From the NCBI GenBank assembly GCA_049840595.1, contig JASGKO010000021.1, positions 66,659 through 130,658 of the forward strand: a stretch of 64,000 nucleotides of DNA, in the 5' to 3' direction. Source of the stretch: JASGKO01 sp049840595. Lineage in GTDB: Bacteria > Verrucomicrobiota > Verrucomicrobiia > Chthoniobacterales > Chthoniobacteraceae. Of the stretch, positions 1-8,446 are shown piece by piece; position 1 is the stretch's first letter; each line of letters starts with the position of its first letter. The notes under the pieces are model-generated. The model saw only the letters and a list, made by a program, of their open reading frames with translations. It had not been told where the DNA came from and ran no database searches. The translations under genes were made by a program, and so were the position numbers.

Positions 1-554
1 AGCGACCACGGGCGGCGCTGATCTTCACGCAGCATTTTCTCGTCGTGATTCGTTTCGATCACGAGCGTATGCACGTTGCGCAACCGCTCCATCACCAGCC
101 GGGTGGCAAAGCCGAGATCGGTCGCGAAACCGAGCGACCCACCCGCGTGATTGAGCACAAAACCCACCGGGTCCACCGCATCGTGCGGAATCGAGAATGT
201 CTGCACCTCCAGGTCGCCGATCGTGAAGGCGGAACCGGTTTGAAAAATGCGCCAGTCGCGCTTCACGCCGCCCCGCGCACCGAGCGCTTCGGCGGTGAGG
301 GCATTGGTGTAAACAGGCAGCCCATGGCGCTTGCAGAGCACTTCGAGCCCCGCGATGTGGTCGCTGTGCTCGTGGGTGATGAGGATGCCGTCGAGCTGCG
401 AAAGCTCGACGCCCACCTGCGCGAGGCGCAGCGCAATCTGCCGGGTGCTCAGCCCACCATCGACGAGCACACGGCATTTTTCGGTCTCGACCAGGGCGCA
501 ATTCCCCGCACTTCCGCTGGCGAGGGTGGTGAGACTGAACATGGGGCAATTCAT
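1..554 (-). CDS. MBL-fold metallo-hydrolase, YycJ/WalJ-like (3' end cut by window edge)
   Basis: This gene is read on the minus strand from an ATG at 554 and runs off the left edge, leaving 184 codons. The product begins MNCPMFSLTTLASGSAGNC, which has the SGSxGN loop typical of YycJ/WalJ-type proteins. The metal-binding motif HEHSDH follows at about residues 61-66, and a later Asp (about residue 144, in FATDLG) fits the second metal site. Family members are cytoplasmic metallo-beta-lactamase-fold nucleases or hydrolases linked to cell-wall or DNA maintenance; the substrate here is unknown. A second in-frame ATG at 542 is also possible. There is no signal peptide. No partner gene overlaps it; the next gene downstream of its promoter side ends at 704 on the same strand. 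The missing C-terminus prevents a firm subfamily call. Confidence 0.85.
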   Translation of the reverse strand, partial: MNCPMFSLTTLASGSAGNCALVETEKCRVLVDGGLSTRQIALRLAQVGVELSQLDGILITHEHSDHIAGLEVLCKRHGLPVYTNALTAEALGARGGVKRDWRIFQTGSAFTIGDLEVQTFSIPHDAVDPVGFVLNHAGGSLGFATDLGFATRLVMERLRNVHTLVIETNHDEKMLREDQRRPWS

Positions 555-703
555 GCGCCCGTGAGCGCGGAGGCGCAAGGGGAATTTAACATTTAGGATT
601 TGGCCTTTAGGAAGTTTCGTTCGGCCTTGAAAAAGGTGGCGGCGACGCGCGTGCTTCATTCATCCCTTTGGGGCCGCAGGCCACTTCCACTACTTCCTAG
701 ATG

Positions 704-1402
704 CTACTTTCCCCCGCCCTGCATCAGGGCAAGAATCCGCTCCTTCTTCGCCCCATAATCCAGCGTATGGAAAAGCCGGATTTCCTCGACGCGGCGCAGG
801 CCATTGAGCGCATCGAGATAGCGCGTGTAGCGTTTGGCGAGCATGGTGGTTTCGAGATAGCGCCCGCGCAGGTTCGGATCGGAATAGGCGTGGTGCTGGA
901 GTCGTGAGAAAAGATGAAAGGCCAGCCAGCGCCGGTCGGTCCGCGAGACCTTCTGCGTCTTGCGGAAGAAGCCGATGAAGAGCAGCAGCACGAGCCAGGT
1001 ATCGACCTGCCCCTGCAACTCGAGATTGCGCGCGAAGTCCTCGGAATGCAACTCACGCTGGCCCGACTTGAATTGCAGCGCCGCATGCAGCGCGTGGTTG
1101 ATCTCCTCGACGAAGGCGATGAGCGAGCGGATGTTTTCCTCACTCAAGCCGCGCCGGGGATCGTTGCGTTCCAGTTGCTCGATGAGCCACTGGGAATAAT
1201 AGATGCCGATATGGAGATGATCGCCGGAGCGACGCAGAAAGGTGCAGGCCATCTCGCTCAACTCCCGGGCCGAGGCGCCGGCCAGCCGCGTGAGCTCGCC
1301 GCGCCGGTGGCGGCTGATGATGCAGTCCTCCAGGTTGATGCCGACCTGTGCGTACGTGCGCTCGAAGAGCCGCTGGATTTCGCTGAACAAGGTACTGCTC
1401 AT
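704..1402 (-). CDS. Hypothetical protein, second gene of a coupled unknown pair
   Basis: I do not recognise this 232-residue protein. It has no signal peptide, is mostly alpha-helical by composition, and is rich in Arg, His and Glu. Helical segments contain EEINHALHAAL (about residues 93-103) and LQHHAYS (about 169-175), so His/Glu metal binding is possible but unproven. One strongly hydrophobic stretch, TWLVLLLFIGFF (about 134-145), could be buried or a single membrane segment. The start ATG at 1402 lies 18 bases after the stop of the preceding 230-residue gene, so the two are very likely one transcript. No neighbouring function suggests a role. Confidence 0.7.
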   Translation of the reverse strand: MSSTLFSEIQRLFERTYAQVGINLEDCIISRHRRGELTRLAGASARELSEMACTFLRRSGDHLHIGIYYSQWLIEQLERNDPRRGLSEENIRSLIAFVEEINHALHAALQFKSGQRELHSEDFARNLELQGQVDTWLVLLLFIGFFRKTQKVSRTDRRWLAFHLFSRLQHHAYSDPNLRGRYLETTMLAKRYTRYLDALNGLRRVEEIRLFHTLDYGAKKERILALMQGGGK

Positions 1403-1420
1403 GGGTGGTGGAAAAAATCC

Positions 1421-2113
1421 TCAGGTGAACAAAAGCGCGGGCGCGGGTTCGTCGAGATGGAAGAGGCTGTCGGCCACGCGGTTCAGCGCGAGGCGGATTT
1501 CATGAAAGGCCTCGGCGAGCGTCTCGTAAATGCCGGTGAGATTGCAGGTGCGCGCGAGGTTGTGCTGCGCGGCCACGCGGTAGCTGGCGCTGCCCATGCC
1601 CTCGTAAAACGAGAAATCCGGCGCGCCCCGCTTCGAGCGCTCGGAGACGCGCTCGGGAAAGATACCGCTGAGGAACAGCGAGTAATTGCCCACGTGCGCA
1701 CGGATGTGAAACGCCTGCCACGGTGAGGCGTCGCGCAGCGTGAGCAGCATGTCGGAAAGGTACTCCGAGGAATTGCCCGGGGCGGTGCCCGGCGTCCGGA
1801 TCCGGGCCGCGCAGGAAAATTCCTCGAGCAATGAAGCGAGGTAATCACACACGCCGCGATCGCTGATCGCTGTCTTTTTCAAGACATGCCTGAGCAAAAT
1901 GTAGAAGTAAAACTGCGGAGAAATGGCCAGTTGCGCGTCTCCAGAGAGGAGCGTGTGGACCAAAATTTCCTGGTCGAGAATGGCGTCGCGCGCCTCCTCG
2001 TCCGTGAGCAACTCCGTCAGCGAAGTGGCTTCGTGGCTGGATTTGGCGAGGGTTCGGACAATAAAGTCGAAGTCCTCCGCCCGAAAACGGTTCCGACAAT
2101 TCGCACGTATCAT
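1421..2113 (-). CDS. Hypothetical protein, first gene of a coupled unknown pair
   Basis: This 230-residue protein has no family I can name. It starts at an ATG at 2113 and has no signal peptide. The sequence is helical; a central block (about residues 135-185) contains HVGNYSLFLSGIFPERV and then FSFYEGMGSASYRVAA, which looks like the most conserved core. Several buried aromatic residues suggest a globular cytoplasmic domain. The gene is immediately upstream of the 232-residue unknown at 704-1402 on the same strand, and the proteins have nearly equal length, which suggests that they work together. The region upstream (2114-2190) is the only plausible promoter region for the pair. Confidence 0.7.
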   Translation of the reverse strand: MIRANCRNRFRAEDFDFIVRTLAKSSHEATSLTELLTDEEARDAILDQEILVHTLLSGDAQLAISPQFYFYILLRHVLKKTAISDRGVCDYLASLLEEFSCAARIRTPGTAPGNSSEYLSDMLLTLRDASPWQAFHIRAHVGNYSLFLSGIFPERVSERSKRGAPDFSFYEGMGSASYRVAAQHNLARTCNLTGIYETLAEAFHEIRLALNRVADSLFHLDEPAPALLFT

Positions 2114-2187
2114 CGGGAACTATTTCATAGCATGGGTTGTGCCACGTGTGAAGCCCTTACTCTTTGAATGGCTCAAGCAGACAACGA

Positions 2188-2305
2188 TTTTTGGACAGGA
2201 TGAACAAGATGAACAGGATGGCGAAAATTCCAAATTCACCCTCGCTTATTCATCCTGTAAATCCTGTAAATCCTGTTCATCCTGTTCATCCTGTCCAAAA
2301 TTCTC
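2188..2305. repeat. Interspersed repeat R1, copy 1 (imperfect hairpin)
   Basis: The left arm reads GGACAGGATGAACAAGATG and continues with another GAACAGGATG. The right arm is the reverse complement, with repeated ATCCTGTAAATCCTGTTC blocks, and ends in CTGTCCAAAATT. The whole can fold into a long stem. The same family recurs at 4785, 28586 and 48745. It fills most of the gap between divergently placed genes at 2113 and 2402. Confidence 0.85.
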
Positions 2306-2401
2306 TTTGCGAGCGCACATAGATCAAGACAAAGGTCAAGAAAGGGGCGGCGGCGATGCTTGCGCTGGGGCGGGCAGCCTTTATGGTGGGCGCACGTTTC
2401 C

Positions 2402-4732
2402 ATGCGGCACTTTTTGCTTCGACTGTTTCAACTCCTCTGCGTGCTGGTGATCGCCGCACTGCTCTGGGGCGGCTGGTACCTGTCGCAACGCGGCTTCACG
2501 AAGAAGTGGCGCACTTACGTCACCCAGGAACTGCAGAACCGCGGCTTCGACATTTCGATGGCGCGGCTGACGCTCGATCCCTTCCGCGGGCTGGTGGCAC
2601 GGACGGTGCGGATCGAGGACTCGACGCCACAACACCGGCTGCTGGCCACACTGGACGAGCTGGTGCTCGACATCAATGTCGCCAACCTGCTGCAAAAACA
2701 GCCGTTCATCGAGGCGGTGGAATTGCGTGAGGCGGATGTGTCGCTGCCGATCGGATCGAGCAATGACCGGCGGCAGACCCTGCAAATCTCGCGCTTCAAC
2801 GCCCGCGTGCTGTTGCCGCCACACCAGGTTTACATCAGCCGGGCGACGGCCCGCATCTTCGGCATCGACTGCACGCTCGCGGGGCGGCTGGTGAACCCGG
2901 AATCACTGACCGCGACCTCGCCGAACAACCCGACCAAGAACACCAGCAGCACCGACCTGGTGGCCATGATCCAGCAAACCATGAGCGAGGTGACCTGGCG
3001 CGGGCACACCCCGCGGCTGGACCTCCATTTCACCGGGGACGGCAAGCTGCCGAAGGAAATGAGCCTCGACCTCGCCTTCCACACCGACGGCATGGCCTGG
3101 CGGGGCTGCACCTGGCACGAGCTCTCCTTCCAGGCTGCCTACAACCGGCAATCGCTGGAGCTCGGGCAGCTCACCGCGCGCGATGAGGTGGGCCGCCTCG
3201 ATATGGCGGGCTCGGTGGATACGCTCTCGGGCCAGGTGGACGGGCAGGCGCACAGCAGTCTCGATGTCGCCAAGATCGCCGCCGCGCTCGGCTTTAGCGA
3301 TTCGTTGAAGGATTGCAAATTCACCGGGCCGCCGGTGGTCGAAGTCTCAGCCCGGGGCAATTACCAGACCTCCGGCTTTCAACTGCTCGGGCAGATCGAG
3401 GTGCCGCAGTTCGAGATTCGCAAGGTCGGCTTCCATGAGATCAGCGGCCAGTTCTCGTGGGATGGCAAGCGCTGGTATTTCCGGGACGTGCTGCTGCGCA
3501 ACGACTCGGGCCAGCTCTCGCTCAATGCCATGTCCGTCCCCGGTAATTTCCGGGCGCAGTTGCAAAGCACGATCAATCCCAACACGCTCCAGCCCCTGCT
3601 CTCCGGACCGGCGGCCATGGCGCTCCGGGAATGGAATTTCCTGCAATCGCCCGAGATTCGCTTGAGCGCCCAGGGCAGTGCGCCCTCGGTCGCAGCCTGC
3701 ACGCTGGAGGGCAGTCTCAAGCTCGGACGCACGCGCTACCGCGGGGCGGGCCTCAATTCGCTCACCGTCGATATTCATGCGGATAACGGCGATGTGACTT
3801 TCGATAACCTGCACTTGACTCGCGACGAGGGGACGGCAACCGGCTCGCTCAGCTACAATTTCGCCCGGCAGGAAGTGCAGGTAAAAGACTTGAAAACCAG
3901 CCTCTTCCCGGCGGAAACGATCGGGTGGGTGGACCCGCGCATGGTGCCGAATGTGACGCCCTACCGGCTCAAAGTCCCACCCGCGCTGACCATCAACGGC
4001 CATGTGCAGACGTTTCAGGATACCTACAACCATCTGGAGGTGCTGATCTCCGCCCCACAAGGATTGGACTACACGTTCGTCGGCAAGGATCTCTCACTGA
4101 AAAAGGTCTCCGGCCGCCTGCTTTTCACCCACGGCAATCTCAACCTGAGCGACATCTCCGGCGACCTCTTTGACGGCCAGCTTCTGGGGAACGCGGACGT
4201 CTCCATCGACCCTCGGAACCCCGCCTACCGCGCCCACGTGGAAACGCGTGGCATGGACTTCTCCACGCTGACCAAGCTCTACTTCGACTACGACACCTCC
4301 CAGGGGCAACTCGATGGCTTCTACGACTTCAGTGGCAATCCCACCGACCTTCGCAGCATGACCGGCACCGGCAGCTTGAAGGTGACCAATGGCAACGTCT
4401 TTTCCATCCCGGTCTTCGGCCCGCTCTCCGGGCTGACGAACGGGATTATTCCCGGCTTCGGCTACAACGTTGCACACGAGGCCACCGCCACCTTTTCGGT
4501 CGCGACTGGCGTGATCACTACGAACGACTTCCTCGTCCACGGGAAAGGCTACGATCTGCGCGGCGGCGGGACCCTTGATTTCGTGGACGACAAGCTGGAC
4601 TTCAGCATCCGCATCAGCGCCCAGGGCCTCACCGGCGCGTTGTTCAATCCCCTCGGACGGCTCTTCGAATACGAGGGCCAGGGAAAATTGAGCAAGCCGG
4701 TGTGGAAACCGAAGCGGCTGCCCTCACTGTAA
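2402..4732 (+). CDS. AsmA-like envelope protein (DUF748/YhdP-type)
   Basis: A 776-residue protein starting with MRHFLLRLFQLL, one hydrophobic N-terminal segment (about residues 3-24) that would anchor it in the inner membrane, followed by a long beta-rich periplasmic region. The C-terminal 250 residues carry the glycine- and asparagine-rich pattern of AsmA-family C-terminal regions, including DLRGGGTLDFVDDKLDFSI and a final segment with LFEYEGQGKLSKPVW. Large AsmA-family proteins are thought to form bridges or chaperones that move phospholipid towards the outer membrane. I chose the ATG at 2402 rather than the one 14 codons upstream because it gives a clean signal anchor. The gene stands alone, and the assignment is to the superfamily only. 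Confidence 0.75.
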   Translation: MRHFLLRLFQLLCVLVIAALLWGGWYLSQRGFTKKWRTYVTQELQNRGFDISMARLTLDPFRGLVARTVRIEDSTPQHRLLATLDELVLDINVANLLQKQPFIEAVELREADVSLPIGSSNDRRQTLQISRFNARVLLPPHQVYISRATARIFGIDCTLAGRLVNPESLTATSPNNPTKNTSSTDLVAMIQQTMSEVTWRGHTPRLDLHFTGDGKLPKEMSLDLAFHTDGMAWRGCTWHELSFQAAYNRQSLELGQLTARDEVGRLDMAGSVDTLSGQVDGQAHSSLDVAKIAAALGFSDSLKDCKFTGPPVVEVSARGNYQTSGFQLLGQIEVPQFEIRKVGFHEISGQFSWDGKRWYFRDVLLRNDSGQLSLNAMSVPGNFRAQLQSTINPNTLQPLLSGPAAMALREWNFLQSPEIRLSAQGSAPSVAACTLEGSLKLGRTRYRGAGLNSLTVDIHADNGDVTFDNLHLTRDEGTATGSLSYNFARQEVQVKDLKTSLFPAETIGWVDPRMVPNVTPYRLKVPPALTINGHVQTFQDTYNHLEVLISAPQGLDYTFVGKDLSLKKVSGRLLFTHGNLNLSDISGDLFDGQLLGNADVSIDPRNPAYRAHVETRGMDFSTLTKLYFDYDTSQGQLDGFYDFSGNPTDLRSMTGTGSLKVTNGNVFSIPVFGPLSGLTNGIIPGFGYNVAHEATATFSVATGVITTNDFLVHGKGYDLRGGGTLDFVDDKLDFSIRISAQGLTGALFNPLGRLFEYEGQGKLSKPVWKPKRLPSL

Positions 4733-4784
4733 TACCCGGCGCGAACACCGCCTCGCGCCTGGAAGAAACTCCGACGCCTTCTCC

Positions 4785-4815
4785 CATCCTGTAAATCCTG
4801 TTCATCCTGTCTAAA
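4785..4815. repeat. Interspersed repeat R1, copy 2 (single arm)
   Basis: This copy has only one arm, CATCCTGTAAATCCTG followed by TTCATCCTGTC. It matches the right arm of the hairpin copies at 2188 and 28586 and sits 50 bases after the AsmA-like gene. Confidence 0.75.
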
Positions 4816-4903
4816 AAGTCAGGAAGCCTGAATCATCCAGATCATTCACTCCCGCCGCAAGCCGGGGAAGCAGGTTTGCCGCCCCGACCCAAAAGCGGGT
4901 AAT

Positions 4904-5209
4904 TTACTCCTGCACCAGCCGGATAACCTGCATCGCGTGCCCGTGCACATCCTGCGTGAAGCTGGGCTTCAACTGGTAGCTGCCGCCAGTAACGGTGGTC
5001 GCTTCGGACTGACCGATGCCGGTTCCCTGCGTGTAGAGGGCCACCGTCGTGGGTTGGTCACTCCGATGAAGGAGCGTGAAGCCACCATGCGGACTTTCCA
5101 GCAGGATCGTTCCGTTCCCTTCCATGGGGATTACTTCATTGGCCAGAGCTGCGGTACTCAATGCCGCAACCGCACCGATGATCACGAGGGAGGTTTTAAT
5201 CGTTTTCAT
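4904..5209 (-). CDS. Small exported protein of unknown function
   Basis: A 101-residue protein with a clear signal peptide, MKTIKTSLVIIGAVAALS, likely cleaved after TAALA (about residue 23). The mature part is short and beta-rich, about 78 residues, with no cysteines. I know no family for it. It is monocistronic on the minus strand with its start at 5209. The signal peptide and even codon use support a real gene. Confidence 0.7.
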   Translation of the reverse strand: MKTIKTSLVIIGAVAALSTAALANEVIPMEGNGTILLESPHGGFTLLHRSDQPTTVALYTQGTGIGQSEATTVTGGSYQLKPSFTQDVHGHAMQVIRLVQE

Positions 5210-5347
5210 GCTATGTGGGTCTTTCTAGGTTTCTGTGGCAGGCCGTGAATGGCCTGCATTTCTAGATACGACTGCCGACGATGCCCCCGTTGCATCTATT
5301 TTCGCCAAACTGCTGGCGCCCGGCGAATTACTCTGATTTTGCCCCGT

Positions 5348-6172
5348 CTATTTCAGATAGCAAACCTGCCGCGCGGCATCGATCGTCACCACGAAACGGG
5401 AAAGCAACCCATTCCCGATCAACCCGGATTCACCGGCAAAGAAAGGCTGCGCATGCAGACCTGCCGAGACCTGCGGAATTTGCAGGGAACCGATTTGCAC
5501 CGGGAGGCATTGCGTCTGCGTCGAGCCGGTTTTCAACGCGACTGTCGCCTTGCTCGATTTTTGCAGGAAACTGCGCCCGCAGGACCATTCGAGGGCCGAG
5601 CTGCAGCCGGTATCCAGCCGCAGGAGCGACGGGCGATTTCCCAGCACCCTCATCCGCAGGCACCAGGCATCGTTGTGCCTTACCAGCGGCAGGGCCGCGC
5701 CGCTCACACGCCCGGCTTCAGCGCGGGTCAGAAACGCCACGGTCTCACGGCGGTAATCGATTTGGGTGATCTGGTTCCGGAGAAAATCAGCCCCGAGCAG
5801 ACCGTCGATTCTCTGCCCGGGCACCCGGCCCGCCGCATCCAGATTCATCGCCAGCAAGGTCGGGGGCAGCGCAACTCCGGCCAGCGTGGCGGAGAAGCCC
5901 TTGGCGGTGTAGGAAGGGGCCAGCCCGTTCACGCCTTGCACAGATCCGGCAGCCGTCAGCTTCAAGCCCAGCGCCTGCGCGGTGGAAAGATTCAGCACAC
6001 TCCGCCCGGCACCGGAATCAAGCAGGAAATGCAGCGCTTGCCCGCCGCTTTGCACCTCGATGCAGACCAACCCCTGCTGGAAGCGAAACGGCATCTCCAC
6101 CGAGGCCCCAGCCGTGGAAAAACCGGCCAAAAAGGCACTGAACAGGCAGAAAAGGGCACGGCAAAATTTCAC
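5348..6172 (-). CDS. Exported retropepsin-like aspartyl protease with two DxG domains
   Basis: The 274-residue product has an N-terminal signal peptide (about residues 1-23, ending AGASV). It carries two aspartic protease signatures, DSGAGRS at about residue 52 and DTGCSSA at about residue 187. Each is followed downstream by a hydrophobic-Gly block (IDGLLGADFL near 122-131 and GLIGNGLLSRF near the C-terminus). Most bacterial retropepsin-like proteins have one such domain and act as dimers; two in tandem would let a monomer fold like pepsin. The start is GTG at 6172, chosen because AGAGGTG lies about 8 bases upstream. It probably acts in the periplasm or is surface bound. No neighbour explains its substrate. 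Confidence 0.8.
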   Translation of the reverse strand: MKFCRALFCLFSAFLAGFSTAGASVEMPFRFQQGLVCIEVQSGGQALHFLLDSGAGRSVLNLSTAQALGLKLTAAGSVQGVNGLAPSYTAKGFSATLAGVALPPTLLAMNLDAAGRVPGQRIDGLLGADFLRNQITQIDYRRETVAFLTRAEAGRVSGAALPLVRHNDAWCLRMRVLGNRPSLLRLDTGCSSALEWSCGRSFLQKSSKATVALKTGSTQTQCLPVQIGSLQIPQVSAGLHAQPFFAGESGLIGNGLLSRFVVTIDAARQVCYLK

Positions 6173-6318
6173 GCCGCACCTCTAAGCATAAGCCATGCAA
6201 CCCCTGTATCATTACAGGCATTTACTCTGGAAGATTTTTACTGGCGTTTACTCACCCGCCAGCAAATGCCCGAAACGAAGCAACTTCACTGGCGTTTTTC
6301 GCCCACTTCCTGGCCGCC

Positions 6319-7377
6319 TTAAATCAGCGGCTGCTGCTGGGTGAGGCAATGGAATGCTCCCAGGCCCCAGATGAGCTCACGGCAGTCGATCGGGACGATC
6401 TTGCGATCAGGGAAAACCTTCTCCAGCACCGCAATCGCCCACGGGTCGCACGCGTCGGCAAAAACCGGCAGCAGCACCACCTTGTTGGCAATGTAGAAAT
6501 TGGCGTAGCTGGCGGGCAGGCGCTGGCCGTCGCGGACGATCTTGCCAGGCATCGGCAGCTTGGTCACTTCGAGTGGCTTGCCGTCCTCGACCTTCATCGT
6601 CTGCAACAGTTCGAAATTCTCTTGCAGGGCCTGGTAGTTCGCATCCTCCTCGTCCTCTTCGACCACGGTGAGCACATGGTGATGGCTCACGAACCGGGTG
6701 AGATCGTCCACATGCCCGTCGGTGTCGTCGCCTTCGATCCCATCGCCGAGCCAGAGGATTTTCTTCACGCCGAGGAAGTCTTTCATCCGCTGCTCGATGT
6801 CCTTCTTGGTGAGATCGGGGTTGCGATTCGGGTTGAGCAGGCAGGACTTGGTGGTGAGCAAGGTGCCGCTGCCGTTCACCTCGATCGAGCCGCCTTCCAG
6901 CACCATGCCGGGCAGGTAAAGCGGCAGGCCGAGAATTTCGGAGACGCGCGTGGGCACCACGTCGTCGAGATCGAAGGGCGGGTATTTCCAGCCCCAGGCA
7001 TTGTATTGCCAGTCGAGGATCGCCATCCGCGGCTCTTCCTTGCGGGTGATGAAAATCGGGCCGTGATCGCGGCACCACGGCTCATTCGTGGGGATGTGAT
7101 GGAAGGTCACGTGCTCCAGCCGCGATTTGTATTTCTGCAACAGGCCGCGCACGGTGTTTTCCTCCTCGGCGTCGGCGACGTTGATGCACACGCGCTCGGA
7201 ATCGGCCAGCGCATCGACCATCTTCGCCAGCACGGGCGGGATCTGGTCGTACGAGTCGGGAAAGCTGATGCCGTGCGGCTTCGGCCACGACAGCCAGGTC
7301 GCGGCATGAGGTTCCCACTCCGCTGGCATACGGTAGCCGAGACGGGCGGGGATCACTGGGGATTCGGAAGTTTCCAT
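6319..7377 (-). CDS. aguA: Agmatine deiminase
   Basis: This 352-residue protein converts agmatine to N-carbamoylputrescine plus ammonia. It has the peptidyl-arginine-deiminase fold of the Porphyromonas type, with WCRDHGP near residue 101, the TLLTT...LLNPNRNP strand near 172-185, the DTDGHVDD motif with its catalytic histidine near 217, and the active-site cysteine in AFHCLTQQQP close to the C-terminus. Length matches the family (about 340-370). It lies 15 bases downstream of the amidase that takes its product, so the two form an operon transcribed leftward. The pathway is the arginine decarboxylase route to putrescine. Confidence 0.93.
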   Translation of the reverse strand: METSESPVIPARLGYRMPAEWEPHAATWLSWPKPHGISFPDSYDQIPPVLAKMVDALADSERVCINVADAEEENTVRGLLQKYKSRLEHVTFHHIPTNEPWCRDHGPIFITRKEEPRMAILDWQYNAWGWKYPPFDLDDVVPTRVSEILGLPLYLPGMVLEGGSIEVNGSGTLLTTKSCLLNPNRNPDLTKKDIEQRMKDFLGVKKILWLGDGIEGDDTDGHVDDLTRFVSHHHVLTVVEEDEEDANYQALQENFELLQTMKVEDGKPLEVTKLPMPGKIVRDGQRLPASYANFYIANKVVLLPVFADACDPWAIAVLEKVFPDRKIVPIDCRELIWGLGAFHCLTQQQPLI

Positions 7378-7392
7378 GGGACGAAGGCGGGG

Positions 7393-8283
7393 CTAGTCGA
7401 TGAGACGCCGGGTGATGTCGCCGTAGGCATCGATGCGGCGATCGCGCAGGAAAGGCCAGTGCGTGCGCTGGCGGTCGAGTTCGTTCAGGTCCGCCTCGAC
7501 GATCAGGATCTCCTCCTGGTCGGTCGAAGCCTTGGCGAGAATCTGCCCGCTCGGGTCGCAGATGAAGCTCTGGCCCCAGAATTCAAGACCGTCGCCGCCC
7601 TCCGGCGTTTCGAGGCCGATGCGGTTCGCGACCGCCACATAGCAGCCATTGGCAATGCCGTGGCTGCGCTGGATCGTTTCCCACGAATCGTGCTGGCGCT
7701 TCCCGAACTCCGCCTTCTCCGACGGATGCCAGCCGATGGCGGTGGGATAGAACAAAATCTGCGCGCCGCTGAGCGCGGTGAGGCGTGCCGCCTCGGGATA
7801 CCACTGGTCCCAGCACACGCACACACCGATCTTCGCGAACTTGGTCGTCCACGAGCGGAAACCGAGATCGCCCGGCGTGAAGTAAAACTTCTCGTAGAAA
7901 AGCGGATCGTCCGGGATGTGCATCTTGCGATACTTGCCGAGCAATTCGCCGCCCGCGTCGAGGATCGCCGCCGTGTTGTGGTAAAGCCCCGCCGTGCGCT
8001 TCTCAAAGAGCGAGGCCACGATCGAGACATTCAACTCCTTCGCCAGCGCGCCGAGCGCGTGCGTGGACGGCCCGGGGATCTCCTCCGCGAGCTGGAAATA
8101 CTTGTGGTCCTCCGCCTGGCAGAAGTAGAGCGAGCGGAACAACTCCGGCAACAGGATCACCTGCGCGCCCTGGGCCGCGGCCTTGCGCACCCATGCGCAC
8201 GCGGCGCTCAGGTTCGCCTCGGGTTCCGGCGTGCATCGCATCTGGATCACGCCCAGTCGGACTTTGTCTCGTGTGGTTGACAT
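7393..8283 (-). CDS. aguB: N-carbamoylputrescine amidase
   Basis: A 296-residue nitrilase-superfamily enzyme that hydrolyses N-carbamoylputrescine to putrescine, CO2 and ammonia. The catalytic triad is visible: Glu in LLPELFRSLYF, Lys in GKYRKMHIPDDP, and Cys in VCVCWDQWYPEAARL. The CWDQWYPEAAR block is characteristic of the AguB/plant amidase group. The start ATG at 8283 is the first gene of the two-gene operon with agmatine deiminase. A palindromic region at 8364-8412 lies just upstream and may regulate it. Confidence 0.93.
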   Translation of the reverse strand: MSTTRDKVRLGVIQMRCTPEPEANLSAACAWVRKAAAQGAQVILLPELFRSLYFCQAEDHKYFQLAEEIPGPSTHALGALAKELNVSIVASLFEKRTAGLYHNTAAILDAGGELLGKYRKMHIPDDPLFYEKFYFTPGDLGFRSWTTKFAKIGVCVCWDQWYPEAARLTALSGAQILFYPTAIGWHPSEKAEFGKRQHDSWETIQRSHGIANGCYVAVANRIGLETPEGGDGLEFWGQSFICDPSGQILAKASTDQEEILIVEADLNELDRQRTHWPFLRDRRIDAYGDITRRLID

Positions 8284-8363
8284 CGTCGTGAAAGCTTAGA
8301 GCACGTTTGGCAAAACGCGGAATTTCTTTTTTTGTGAATTTTGCAAGACGCGACCGCGCCGGG

Positions 8364-8412
8364 GTTCCATGGAACAAGTGACGCTTGTTTAAAACAATTC
8401 AAACAAGCGTCA
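8364..8412. promoter_or_regulatory. Two adjacent palindromes upstream of the putrescine operon
   Basis: A perfect 12-bp palindrome, GTTCCATGGAAC (8364-8375), is followed by a perfect 12-bp inverted repeat, TGACGCTTGTTT (8379-8390) and its complement (8401-8412), with a 10-base spacer. They lie between the end of a cyclophilin gene and the start of aguB. No T-run follows on the minus strand, so an operator is more likely than a simple terminator, but either is possible. Confidence 0.5.
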
Positions 8413-8446
8413 ACATGATTTTGCAGCGGCAGTCGGCGCGAAGCCG

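Noticed and set aside
6349..8280. A 643-codon plus-strand frame opposite the agmatine genes
   Set aside because: The minus-strand enzymes have all catalytic residues; this frame has none.
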